Of a stretch of 14,076 nucleotides of DNA, positions 5,143 to 11,288 are shown in pieces; position 1 is the stretch's first letter; every line of letters begins with the position of its first letter. Origin of the DNA: JBBRLG01 sp038231495 (GTDB taxonomy: Bacteria; Planctomycetota; Planctomycetia; Gemmatales; Gemmataceae); assembly GCA_038231495.1 (NCBI GenBank), contig JBBRLG010000130.1:1-14076 (forward strand), written 5' to 3'. A program made the translations under genes and the position numbers. The notes under the pieces are model-generated. The model saw only the letters and a program-made list of their open reading frames with translations. It was not told the DNA's origin and ran no database searches.

Positions 5143-7905
5143 CAGTTGCCGCAACACGTATTGCAGGATGCCGCCGTGTTGGTAGTAGCGCACCTCTTGC
5201 GGCGTGTCGATGCGCACCGTCGCACGGAACGTCTTTCCCTTGCCGTCCGTGCCGCGCGCCTGCACCGTCACCTCACGCCCGCCCGCGAAATTGTTCGCCA
5301 ACAGTGCCGGCAAACCGTCCAGGTCGTACTCCTCTTCGCCGGTCAGGCCCAGGCTGGTGGCGTTCTCGCCTGCCCGGAATTGCAGCGGCAACACGCCCAT
5401 GCCGACAAGGTTGCTGCGGTGGATGCGCTCGTAACTCTCGGCAAGCACCGCACGCACGCCCAGCAGGCGCGGACCCTTCGCCGCCCAGTCGCGCGACGAG
5501 CCGCTGCCGTACTCCTTGCCCGCCAGGATCACCAGCGGCACACCCGCCGCCTGGTATTTCTCCGACGCCTCGAAGATCGACATCTCCGTGCCGTCTGGCA
5601 AGTAGCGCGTCACGCCGCCCTCGGTGCCCGGCGCTAGCAGGTTCTTCAGGCGGACGTTGGCGAAGGTGCCGCGCACCATGACCTCGTGGTTGCCGCGACG
5701 CGAGCCGTAGCTGTTGAAATCCTTGGGTTCGACGCCGTGCGCGACCAGGTACTTGCCCGCCGGGCCGTCCTTCTTGATGGAGCCGGCCGGCGAGATGTGG
5801 TCCGTCGTGATGCTGTCGCCCAGCACGGCCAGCACCCGCGCCCCCGTGATGTCGGCCACCGGGGCGGGCGTTTTGCCCGTGTCCACGAAGTACGGCGGGT
5901 GCTTGACGTAGGTGGACGTTTCTTCCCACTGGTACAGGTCGCCCTCCGGCACCGGCAGCGATCGCCAGGTCGCGTCGCCGTTGAAAACCTCGCTGTATTC
6001 CTTTTGAAACATCTCCGAATGCACGCCCTTGTCGATGGCGTCGCTGACCTCCTGCTGCGTCGGCCACACGTCGCGGAGGTAGACCGGCTGGCCGTCGCTG
6101 CCGGTGCCGAGCGGTTCGGTGTGCAGGTCGATGTCCACGCGGCCGGCGATCGCGAAAGCGACGACCAGCGGCGGCGAGGCGAGGTAGTTGGCCCGCACTT
6201 CCGGATGAACGCGGCCCTCGAAATTGCGGTTGCCGCTCAGCACTGCCGACACGACCAGGCCGTTGTCCGCCACGGTCTTCGACACCGCCTCCGGCAGCGG
6301 GCCGCTGTTGCCGATGCAGGTCGTGCAGCCGTAGCCGACCAGGTGGAAGCGCAGCGCCTCCAGCGAGCGCATCACGCCGGCCTCAATCAGGTAGTCGGTC
6401 ACAACTTTCGAGCCGGGGGCCAGGCTCGTCTTGACCCACGGCTTCGTTTGCAGTCCCTTGGCAACCGCCTTCTTCGCCAGCAGACCGGCGGCCAGCATCA
6501 CCGACGGGTTGGACGTGTTCGTGCAACTCGTGATGGCCGCGATTACGACCGAGCCGTGGTGCAGTTCCCGCTCGGCGGTAAAGTGGCCATCCTCGTGGAC
6601 CGGGGCGTCCGGCGCGGGCGGCGGCGTTGTGGGGGAACCCTCGCTGATCTCCTTGGCGACGGCCAAATGGACCACGCCGCCGGGTTTCGGCTTGGCCTTG
6701 GTCAGCAAGCCGGGCAGGGCGGCGGCGAACGACTTTTTCACATCGCCGAGCGCCACCCGATCCTGCGGCCGCGCCGGACCCGCCAGGCTCGGCTCGACCG
6801 TGCCCAGGTCCAACGCCAGCGTGTCGGAGTAGGCGGCTTCCGGCGTTGTCGCGTCGTGAAATAGACCCTGTTCCTTGCAATACGCCTCGACCAACCGCAC
6901 CAGGGCGTCCGGCCGGCCCGTGAACTTGAGGAAGCGCAGCGTCTCGGCGTCCACCGGGAAGATGCCGCAGGTGGCACCGTACTCCGGGGCCATGTTGGCA
7001 ATCGTGGCACGGTCGGCCAGCGGCAACGCCGCCAGACCGGAGCCGTAAAACTCGACGAACTTGCCGACGACGCCCTTCTTACGCAACAGCTGCGTGACCG
7101 TCAGAACAAGGTCGGTGGCGGTCGCCCCTTCGGGCAGCTTGCCGTGCAGCCGGAAGCCGACGACTTCGGGAATCAGCATCGACACGGGCTGGCCGAGCAT
7201 GGCCGCCTCCGCCTCGATGCCGCCGACGCCCCAGCCGAGGACGCCCAGGCCGTTAATCATCGTCGTGTGCGAGTCCGTGCCGACGAGCGTGTCGGGGTAG
7301 GCGAGCGGCCGCGGTTTGGCGTCGTCGTTGGTGAAGACGACGCGGGCCAGGTATTCGAGATTAACCTGGTGGACGATGCCGGTGTCGGGCGGGACGACCT
7401 TGAAGTTCTTGAACGCCTTCTGGCCCCAGCGGAGGAAGGCGTAACGCTCGCGGTTGCGGGCGAACTCGATGTCGGCGTTCGTCTGGAAGGCCTGGGCGTT
7501 GCCGAAGTCGTCCACCTGGACCGAGTGGTCGATGACCAGTTCGGCGGGGCAGAGGGGGTTGATCTTTTTGGGGTCGCCGCCCATGCGGACCATGGCGTCG
7601 CGCATCGCCCCCAGATCGACGATGGCGGGCACGCCGGTAAAGTCCTGCAACAGCACGCGGGCCGGGGTAAAGGCGATCTCCTTGCTCGGCTGCGCCTTGG
7701 GGTCCCACATGGCCAGGGCGACGACATCGTCGGGGCGAACGGCCAGGCCCTCTTCGGTGCGCAGCAGGTTTTCGAGGAGTATCTTTAGCGAAAACGGCAA
7801 GCGGGCCGCGCCGGGGAGTTGTTTGCTCAACGCGTCGAGCCGGTAGATGGTGTACTCCCGGTCGCCGACGCACAGGACCGCTTGACTGCCGAACGAATTC
7901 GCCAT
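5125..7905 (-). CDS. acnA: Aconitate hydratase (aconitase, AcnA/IRP1 type)
   Basis: Interconverts citrate and isocitrate via cis-aconitate in the TCA cycle; cytoplasmic, with a [4Fe-4S] cluster. A protein of 926 residues, slightly longer than the roughly 890 usual for the family. Cluster ligands are Cys461 (SCTNTSNP), Cys527 and Cys530 (GCTTCIGNSGPL); the 66- and 3-residue spacings equal those of E. coli AcnA (435/501/504). Substrate-site stretches DSHTTMINGLGVLGWGVGG (211-229) and, in the C-terminal swivel domain, GDSITTDHISPAGSI and YGSGSSRDWAAKG are intact. A Pro-rich linker near 424-437 accounts for much of the extra length. Start: ATG 7905 (MANSFGSQ), preceded by GGGAAAGG. The frame stays open upstream to 8067, but those 54 codons run through a palindromic repeat and do not resemble aconitase. 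Bifunctional 2-methylisocitrate activity cannot be excluded. No operon partner is evident. Confidence 0.97.
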   Translation of the reverse strand: MANSFGSQAVLCVGDREYTIYRLDALSKQLPGAARLPFSLKILLENLLRTEEGLAVRPDDVVALAMWDPKAQPSKEIAFTPARVLLQDFTGVPAIVDLGAMRDAMVRMGGDPKKINPLCPAELVIDHSVQVDDFGNAQAFQTNADIEFARNRERYAFLRWGQKAFKNFKVVPPDTGIVHQVNLEYLARVVFTNDDAKPRPLAYPDTLVGTDSHTTMINGLGVLGWGVGGIEAEAAMLGQPVSMLIPEVVGFRLHGKLPEGATATDLVLTVTQLLRKKGVVGKFVEFYGSGLAALPLADRATIANMAPEYGATCGIFPVDAETLRFLKFTGRPDALVRLVEAYCKEQGLFHDATTPEAAYSDTLALDLGTVEPSLAGPARPQDRVALGDVKKSFAAALPGLLTKAKPKPGGVVHLAVAKEISEGSPTTPPPAPDAPVHEDGHFTAERELHHGSVVIAAITSCTNTSNPSVMLAAGLLAKKAVAKGLQTKPWVKTSLAPGSKVVTDYLIEAGVMRSLEALRFHLVGYGCTTCIGNSGPLPEAVSKTVADNGLVVSAVLSGNRNFEGRVHPEVRANYLASPPLVVAFAIAGRVDIDLHTEPLGTGSDGQPVYLRDVWPTQQEVSDAIDKGVHSEMFQKEYSEVFNGDATWRSLPVPEGDLYQWEETSTYVKHPPYFVDTGKTPAPVADITGARVLAVLGDSITTDHISPAGSIKKDGPAGKYLVAHGVEPKDFNSYGSRRGNHEVMVRGTFANVRLKNLLAPGTEGGVTRYLPDGTEMSIFEASEKYQAAGVPLVILAGKEYGSGSSRDWAAKGPRLLGVRAVLAESYERIHRSNLVGMGVLPLQFRAGENATSLGLTGEEEYDLDGLPALLANNFAGGREVTVQARGTDGKGKTFRATVRIDTPQEVRYYQHGGILQYVLRQLLGKGA

Positions 7906-7960
7906 GATTTCGACCTTTCCCAACGGACGACAACGGTGCGCGACAAGGGTTTCTACCTTG

Positions 7961-8037
7961 TTGGCGAGCCGGGAGCGTAAGCGACCGGAGTGAGGTTCAG
8001 GGATAAACTCCGGTCGCTTACGCTCCCGACTCGCCAA
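7961..8037. repeat. 31-bp inverted repeat upstream of acnA
   Basis: Arms at 7961-7991 and 8007-8037 are reverse complements at 30 of 31 positions, with a 15-base loop (7992-8006). The core is GGGAGCGTAAGCGACCGGAG. It fills most of the 165-base space between the 235-aa gene (stop 8071) and the acnA start (7905), so it lies in the acnA leader or the 3' end of the upstream transcript. No T-tract follows on either strand. I recall this core from planctomycete intergenic regions, where its translation gives SRERKRPE-like peptides. Confidence 0.8.
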
Positions 8038-8070
8038 AACAGTTAGAGGCTTTTGCCTCTTCATCAATCC

Positions 8071-8778
8071 CTATTTCTTCACCGCGTCCACCACTTCCGG
8101 AACGAACGGCCGCGCCACGGTGTACGCCGTGAGGGCGCTCCCGAGCAGCAAAACCAGCACGAACAAGACCACGCCGCCCCAACCGCCGCGCCGCCGCGCC
8201 GGTCGGTCGAAAGGGCGGATCGGCGGCCAGGCGTCGGCTTCCGCTTGCCGACGCTGCGCAGCCTGTTTCGGCACCGGCGCGGCGTGATCCAATTCCGAGC
8301 GCAGCGGCGCCGGGGCCAGAAACGGCAAGGGCATCGCGGCGGCCTGTTTCTTTTGCGGGGCGGCCGCAGCTTCTTTGCCGTCATACAGCTTGAGTGGTTC
8401 GGAGTGAGTGCCGTTGGCGGGCACGTCCGGGGCCACGGGAATCACTTCCGGTGCCAGGCGGTGCGCGTTGGCCCGCAAGGAACGCAACAACACCTGCGCG
8501 ACCTCGCTCGGATAGTTCATGCGCAAGTCGCGCAGGTAGGTTTGCACGTCCGGCGTTTGCATCGCCTCGGCGACCGAGGCGAACGGCCGCAACATGTGGT
8601 GCGGGTTGACGGTTAACAGCAGTTGCCGCAGTTTTTCCGCCTCGTCGGGATGGCCGGCGCGGACGGAGGCGTCCATCGCCAACACGAGGAAGCGGTCGCG
8701 CATCGACGGTTCGGCCCGCCGGTCGTACCAGTCGGCCAGCTCCCGGTACACGCGTGGCATTGATTCCTGGGTATCCAT
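8071..8778 (-). CDS. Tail-anchored membrane protein of unknown function
   Basis: A protein of 235 residues. Residues 1-105 are helical and repeat-like (DWYDRRAEPSMRDRF, ASVRAGHPDEAEKLRQLL, NPHHMLRPFASVAEAM), reminiscent of TPR-like packing. Residues 110-190 are Pro/Ala-rich and low complexity. A basic patch (PARRRGGW) precedes one transmembrane segment (about 200-222: VVLFVLVLLLGSALTAYTVA), with a short tail ending VDAVKK. That predicts a single-pass protein with a large cytoplasmic part, anchored near its C-terminus. ATG 8778 is chosen because GGGGTGAG lies just upstream; the frame extends to a TTG at 8814 with no ribosome site. I believe similar proteins occur in Gemmataceae without a known function. 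It is divergent from the CoA-transferase gene, and acnA follows after the 31-bp inverted repeat. Confidence 0.8.
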   Translation of the reverse strand: MDTQESMPRVYRELADWYDRRAEPSMRDRFLVLAMDASVRAGHPDEAEKLRQLLLTVNPHHMLRPFASVAEAMQTPDVQTYLRDLRMNYPSEVAQVLLRSLRANAHRLAPEVIPVAPDVPANGTHSEPLKLYDGKEAAAAPQKKQAAAMPLPFLAPAPLRSELDHAAPVPKQAAQRRQAEADAWPPIRPFDRPARRRGGWGGVVLFVLVLLLGSALTAYTVARPFVPEVVDAVKK

Positions 8779-8921
8779 CGGCTCACCCCGTATCCTGACG
8801 GCCCGCGCGCCCAATCTCCCGGCCCGACCGTTCGGCCGCCGGAAGGGCGACGGTACGCGCCCGTTAAGATACCATAAAAGGGTGTTGGCGGGCGAGACGA
8901 GCTACAGCGGATGGGCTACCG

Positions 8922-10124
8922 ATGGCGGGCGACGGGCAAGGGCCGTTGGCGGGCGTTCGCGTCCTGGACGCCTCGCGCGTGTTGGCGGGTCCGTTTTGCG
9001 GCCAACTGCTCGGCGACCTCGGGGCGGAAGTTCTCAAGGTCGAGCGCCCTGGCACCGGCGACGAAACGCGCGCCTGGGGCCCGCCGTTCGCCGAGGCGTA
9101 CAGTGCCTATTACCTCTCCTGTAATCGCAATAAGCGCGGCCTGACCCTCGACCTCGCCCAACCCGAAGGCGTTCACCTTTTTCACGAACTGGTAAAGCGC
9201 AGCGACGTATTGCTGGAGAACTTCCGGGCCGGCAGCGCCGACCGGCTCGGCCTCAGTCCCGACAAGCTCCTGGCGATCAACCCGCGTCTGATCGTCTGTT
9301 CGATCTCCGGCTTCGGCCGCACCGGCCCGTTGCGCGACCTGCCCGGTTACGACTTCGCCATCCAGGCGTTGAGCGGCCTGATGAGCATTACCGGCCCCGT
9401 CGCTGGACCGCCGTGTAAAACGGGCGTCGCCATCACGGACGTGCTGACCGGCCTGTACGCCAGTAACGCGGTGTTGGCTTGTTTGCACGCCCGTACCACA
9501 TCGGGACACGGTTACGCGATCGACCTCGCGCTGTTGGATTGCGCCGTCGCCGCGCAGGTGAATTTGGCCCAGGCGTACCTGACTAGTGGTCAAGTTCCGG
9601 AGCGCCAGGGCAACGCGCATCTGCAAATCGTGCCGTATCAGCTCTTTCAAACGGCGGACCGTTGGATCGTCCTCGCGGTCGGCAACGACGGCCAATGGCA
9701 ACGCTTCTGCCAGGCCGCGGCACAACCCGCGCTGGCCGCGAACGAGCGTTTCACGACGAACGAGTTGCGCGTCCGCCACCGCGATGAGTTGGTGCCCGTA
9801 ATAGAAAAACTGATGCGTGAACACAGCACGGCGGAGTGGGAGAAACGTCTGCTGGCCGCCGAGGTGCCGCACGCTCCCGTGTTGGACTATGCGGAGTTGT
9901 TTCAACAGCCGCAGACGGCGGCCCGCGGCCTGCGCGTCGAGGTGCGCGACCCGCAAGGGCGGCCGGTGGACCTGCTCGGCACGCCGTTTCACATCGAGGG
10001 CGTTGGCTTGCCACCACCGCAAATGCCGCCATCGCTGGGCGAACATACGGAGGAGGTGTTGACGCAGTTACTTGGATTGAGCGCGGCAGAAGTCGAAGAC
10101 CTACGGGGCAAAGGGGTGGTTTGA
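8922..10124 (+). CDS. CaiB/BaiF (class III) CoA-transferase family protein
   Basis: Moves CoA between carboxylic acids or carnitine-like compounds in the cytoplasm; the substrate is not predictable from sequence. A protein of 400 residues, typical family length. Family signatures: PLAGVRVLDASRVLAGPFCGQLLGDLGAEVLKVE near the N-terminus (shown here as separate landmarks PLAGVRVLD and DLGAEVLKVE), LSCNRNKRGLTLDL (65-78), LLENFRAG (97-104), and ISGFGRTGP (128-136). The catalytic aspartate is expected at Asp173 in AITDVLTGLYA, aligning with Asp169 of formyl-CoA transferase. Start ATG 8922 gives the usual short lead before the first strand; the upstream ribosome site is weak. It stands alone on the plus strand, divergent from the 235-aa gene and ending 10 bases from the convergent nucleotidyltransferase-like gene. 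No acyl-CoA dehydrogenase, racemase or decarboxylase is nearby to suggest the pathway. Confidence 0.93.
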   Translation: MAGDGQGPLAGVRVLDASRVLAGPFCGQLLGDLGAEVLKVERPGTGDETRAWGPPFAEAYSAYYLSCNRNKRGLTLDLAQPEGVHLFHELVKRSDVLLENFRAGSADRLGLSPDKLLAINPRLIVCSISGFGRTGPLRDLPGYDFAIQALSGLMSITGPVAGPPCKTGVAITDVLTGLYASNAVLACLHARTTSGHGYAIDLALLDCAVAAQVNLAQAYLTSGQVPERQGNAHLQIVPYQLFQTADRWIVLAVGNDGQWQRFCQAAAQPALAANERFTTNELRVRHRDELVPVIEKLMREHSTAEWEKRLLAAEVPHAPVLDYAELFQQPQTAARGLRVEVRDPQGRPVDLLGTPFHIEGVGLPPPQMPPSLGEHTEEVLTQLLGLSAAEVEDLRGKGVV

Positions 10125-10134
10125 GCAGTCGGAG

Positions 10135-10701
10135 TCAGGCTTGTACCGCCTCGGCTTGGCGCAGGATCGCGTCCAATTGCACCGAAACGCCAAGGGTCTG
10201 CGCCCACTTGCGTAGGTAGGCTTGATCGAGACTGGGCCATTGAGCGACGGCCACTTTCAAGACATCCTTTAACTGTTGCTCCGACGGCGTGATTTGGTTC
10301 CAATCCAGTTTGGCCAGCATGACATCTTCGGCGGTGGCCATCGGCATCGGGAGGCCGTGCCAGTTCACGGTTAGACGGCGCTGAAGTTCTTCGGTAGCGA
10401 AAGCCCGTTGTTTGCGAATAATCAAATCCGCTTTCCAGCCCCCGGCGAAGTCAATGATGTTGAACTGGTGGCGCTTTTGGAGGGCTTCGTGGGCGGCTTC
10501 CGTGCTGCAATAAACATCCGGGCCAAGGAGTGCCAAAAACTGATCGAGTTGAGTCGCGCTCGGATCGATGACCAGGTCGGCATCGTGTGTGAATCGTGGC
10601 TCGCTGTGGTAACTACTACAAAGGGAACCCACCACCATGAACGGAATTCCGGTGGTTGTCAGACATTGAGCGAGCCAGGCTACTAATTCGCGTTGGTTCA
10701 T
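10135..10701 (-). CDS. Nucleotidyltransferase-fold protein, AbiEii/DUF6036-like
   Basis: A protein of 188 residues. Pol-beta-type nucleotidyltransferase features: FMVVGSLCSS (21-30, the G-S helix start) followed by FTHDADLVID (37-46), whose Asp40 and Asp42 fit the DxD metal pair. KADLII (90-95) may supply a third acidic residue (Asp92), and ATAEDVMLAKLDW (122-134) is the usual downstream E-D...K element of AbiEii/DUF6036-type proteins. AbiEii toxins transfer nucleotides to tRNA; whether this protein does so is unknown, and it is shorter than AbiEii. ATG 10701 overlaps the TGA of the 86-aa gene as ATGA, implying translational coupling. It is the last gene of a three-gene cassette and converges on the CoA-transferase gene with 10 bases between stops. 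Alternative: a non-toxin nucleotidyltransferase or inactive homologue. Confidence 0.75.
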   Translation of the reverse strand: MNQRELVAWLAQCLTTTGIPFMVVGSLCSSYHSEPRFTHDADLVIDPSATQLDQFLALLGPDVYCSTEAAHEALQKRHQFNIIDFAGGWKADLIIRKQRAFATEELQRRLTVNWHGLPMPMATAEDVMLAKLDWNQITPSEQQLKDVLKVAVAQWPSLDQAYLRKWAQTLGVSVQLDAILRQAEAVQA

Positions 10702-10958
10702 ACTTTGATATCGACACCCGGGTAGACCATCGAGAAAATTTCCTTACCCTGCATGAGCCGCAGCACCGCTAAACGAACCTGTTCGGGACTATAGTCGGGG
10801 TGCCGGTGTCGTACCCCCGATGCAATGAGTTCTCGCCCCGTATCGCCAAGCTCCAAGGCCATTTCGAGCCGTCGCAAGGGGAGCATTCGACGAAAAATAT
10901 CCAACTGAACCCGCCAGGCTTCGGGAGTGGTATCGGCGGGGATGAGATTAACAGTCAT
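10698..10958 (-). CDS. Small helical protein coupled to the nucleotidyltransferase
   Basis: A protein of 86 residues with no membrane segment or cysteine motif. It reads as mostly helical: TPEAWRVQLDIFRRMLPLRRLEMALELGD, then a GVRHRHPDYSPEQVRLAVLRL block (two landmarks, not one motif), ending in FSMVYPGVDIKV. Small proteins with this order (a 'rmp..rl..alel' helix, then 'R..HP.ys...v...l.rl') occur beside nucleotidyltransferase-fold genes in planctomycetes and cyanobacteria as far as I recall, which suggests a partner or antitoxin-like role. GTAGGTGACCT precedes ATG 10956-10958 as a ribosome site. It overlaps the next gene by ATGA and starts 31 bases after the 73-aa gene. Function is unknown. 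Confidence 0.75.
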   Translation of the reverse strand: MTVNLIPADTTPEAWRVQLDIFRRMLPLRRLEMALELGDTGRELIASGVRHRHPDYSPEQVRLAVLRLMQGKEIFSMVYPGVDIKV

Positions 10959-10989
10959 AGGTCACCTACGGCATTACCTGAACGTGCGC

Positions 10990-11211
10990 TCACGAAAGCG
11001 CTTCCCAATCTTGTTCCGCGACCGGTTCCGTCGGCCGGTCATACGCAACCGAAAGACCGCGGAGCGGGTAGGCGTTCTCCAGCGGTCCCTTTTCGGGCAG
11101 CGGTACGACGATGACCTCGACGGCCTGTCCCGGGCGAAAGGGGAGATGCTCAAGCGTTAAGGTTCCATCCTCTGCAAGCCTGGTTTCCAGCCGGTGTGCG
11201 GGCAGGTCCAT
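10990..11211 (-). CDS. Small antitoxin-like protein
   Basis: A protein of 73 residues. The first half (ETRLAEDGTLTLEHLPFRPGQ, then VEVIVVPLP) looks like a short beta-sheet of the kind seen at the start of AbrB-like or cyanobacterial/planctomycete antitoxin-like proteins. The second half, YPLRGLSVAYDRPTEPVAEQDWEAL in two pieces (YPLRGLSVAYD and PTEPVAEQDWEAL), matches the tail I associate with small proteins found next to PIN-domain toxins. No PIN gene follows here; an 86-aa protein and a nucleotidyltransferase-fold protein do, so it may be their antitoxin or regulator. CGGAGG lies 9 bases before ATG 11211, and a plausible promoter is at 11243-11271. The antitoxin reading is inference. Confidence 0.7.
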   Translation of the reverse strand: MDLPAHRLETRLAEDGTLTLEHLPFRPGQAVEVIVVPLPEKGPLENAYPLRGLSVAYDRPTEPVAEQDWEALS

Positions 11212-11220
11212 GACTCCAAT

Positions 11221-11226
11221 CCTCCG
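11221..11226 (-). promoter_or_regulatory. Shine-Dalgarno of the antitoxin-like gene
   Basis: The minus strand reads CGGAGG, 9 bases before ATG 11211. It supports that start and initiation of a separate transcript for the three-gene cassette. Confidence 0.6.
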
Positions 11227-11242
11227 AAGGGAATGAAAGCTG

Positions 11243-11271
11243 CCTTTACCTTAACAAAATCCTGCCGTCAA
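11243..11271 (-). promoter_or_regulatory. Candidate promoter of the antitoxin-like/nucleotidyltransferase cassette
   Basis: On the minus strand TTGACG (11271-11266) is followed after 17 bases by TAAAGG (11248-11243). The -35 matches five of six consensus bases with ideal spacing; the -10 is weak, at three of six. It lies in the 77-base gap after the permease gene, about 30 bases before ATG 11211. The -35 hexamer is the same as in the candidate promoter at 4613-4644. Confidence 0.4.
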
Positions 11272-11288
11272 CAACATACCGGCAACCG

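Noticed and set aside
4745..5637. Open frames on both strands across the region between the glycine-rich gene and acnA
   Set aside because: They are Arg/Ala/His-rich, cross palindromic repeats and extend into antisense acnA; no conserved motif or ribosome site.
5686..6864. 392-codon plus-strand open frame
   Set aside because: Antisense shadow of acnA, common in high-GC genes; composition (Arg, Val, His, Gln) is typical of such shadows.
7906..8067. Upstream extension of aconitase to 8067
   Set aside because: The extra codons translate the inverted repeat; the aconitase-like sequence and ribosome site begin at 7905.
8779..8814. Start of the 235-aa protein at TTG 8814
   Set aside because: TTG without a ribosome site; ATG 8778 has GGGGTGAG just upstream.
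8862..8884. AT-rich patch in the divergent region as a promoter for either gene
   Set aside because: TACCAT (plus) or TATCTT (minus) could be a -10, but no acceptable -35 lies at the right distance on either strand, so I did not annotate it.
8916..10046. 376-codon minus-strand open frame
   Set aside because: Antisense shadow of the CoA-transferase gene, whose own product has clear family motifs and the catalytic Asp.
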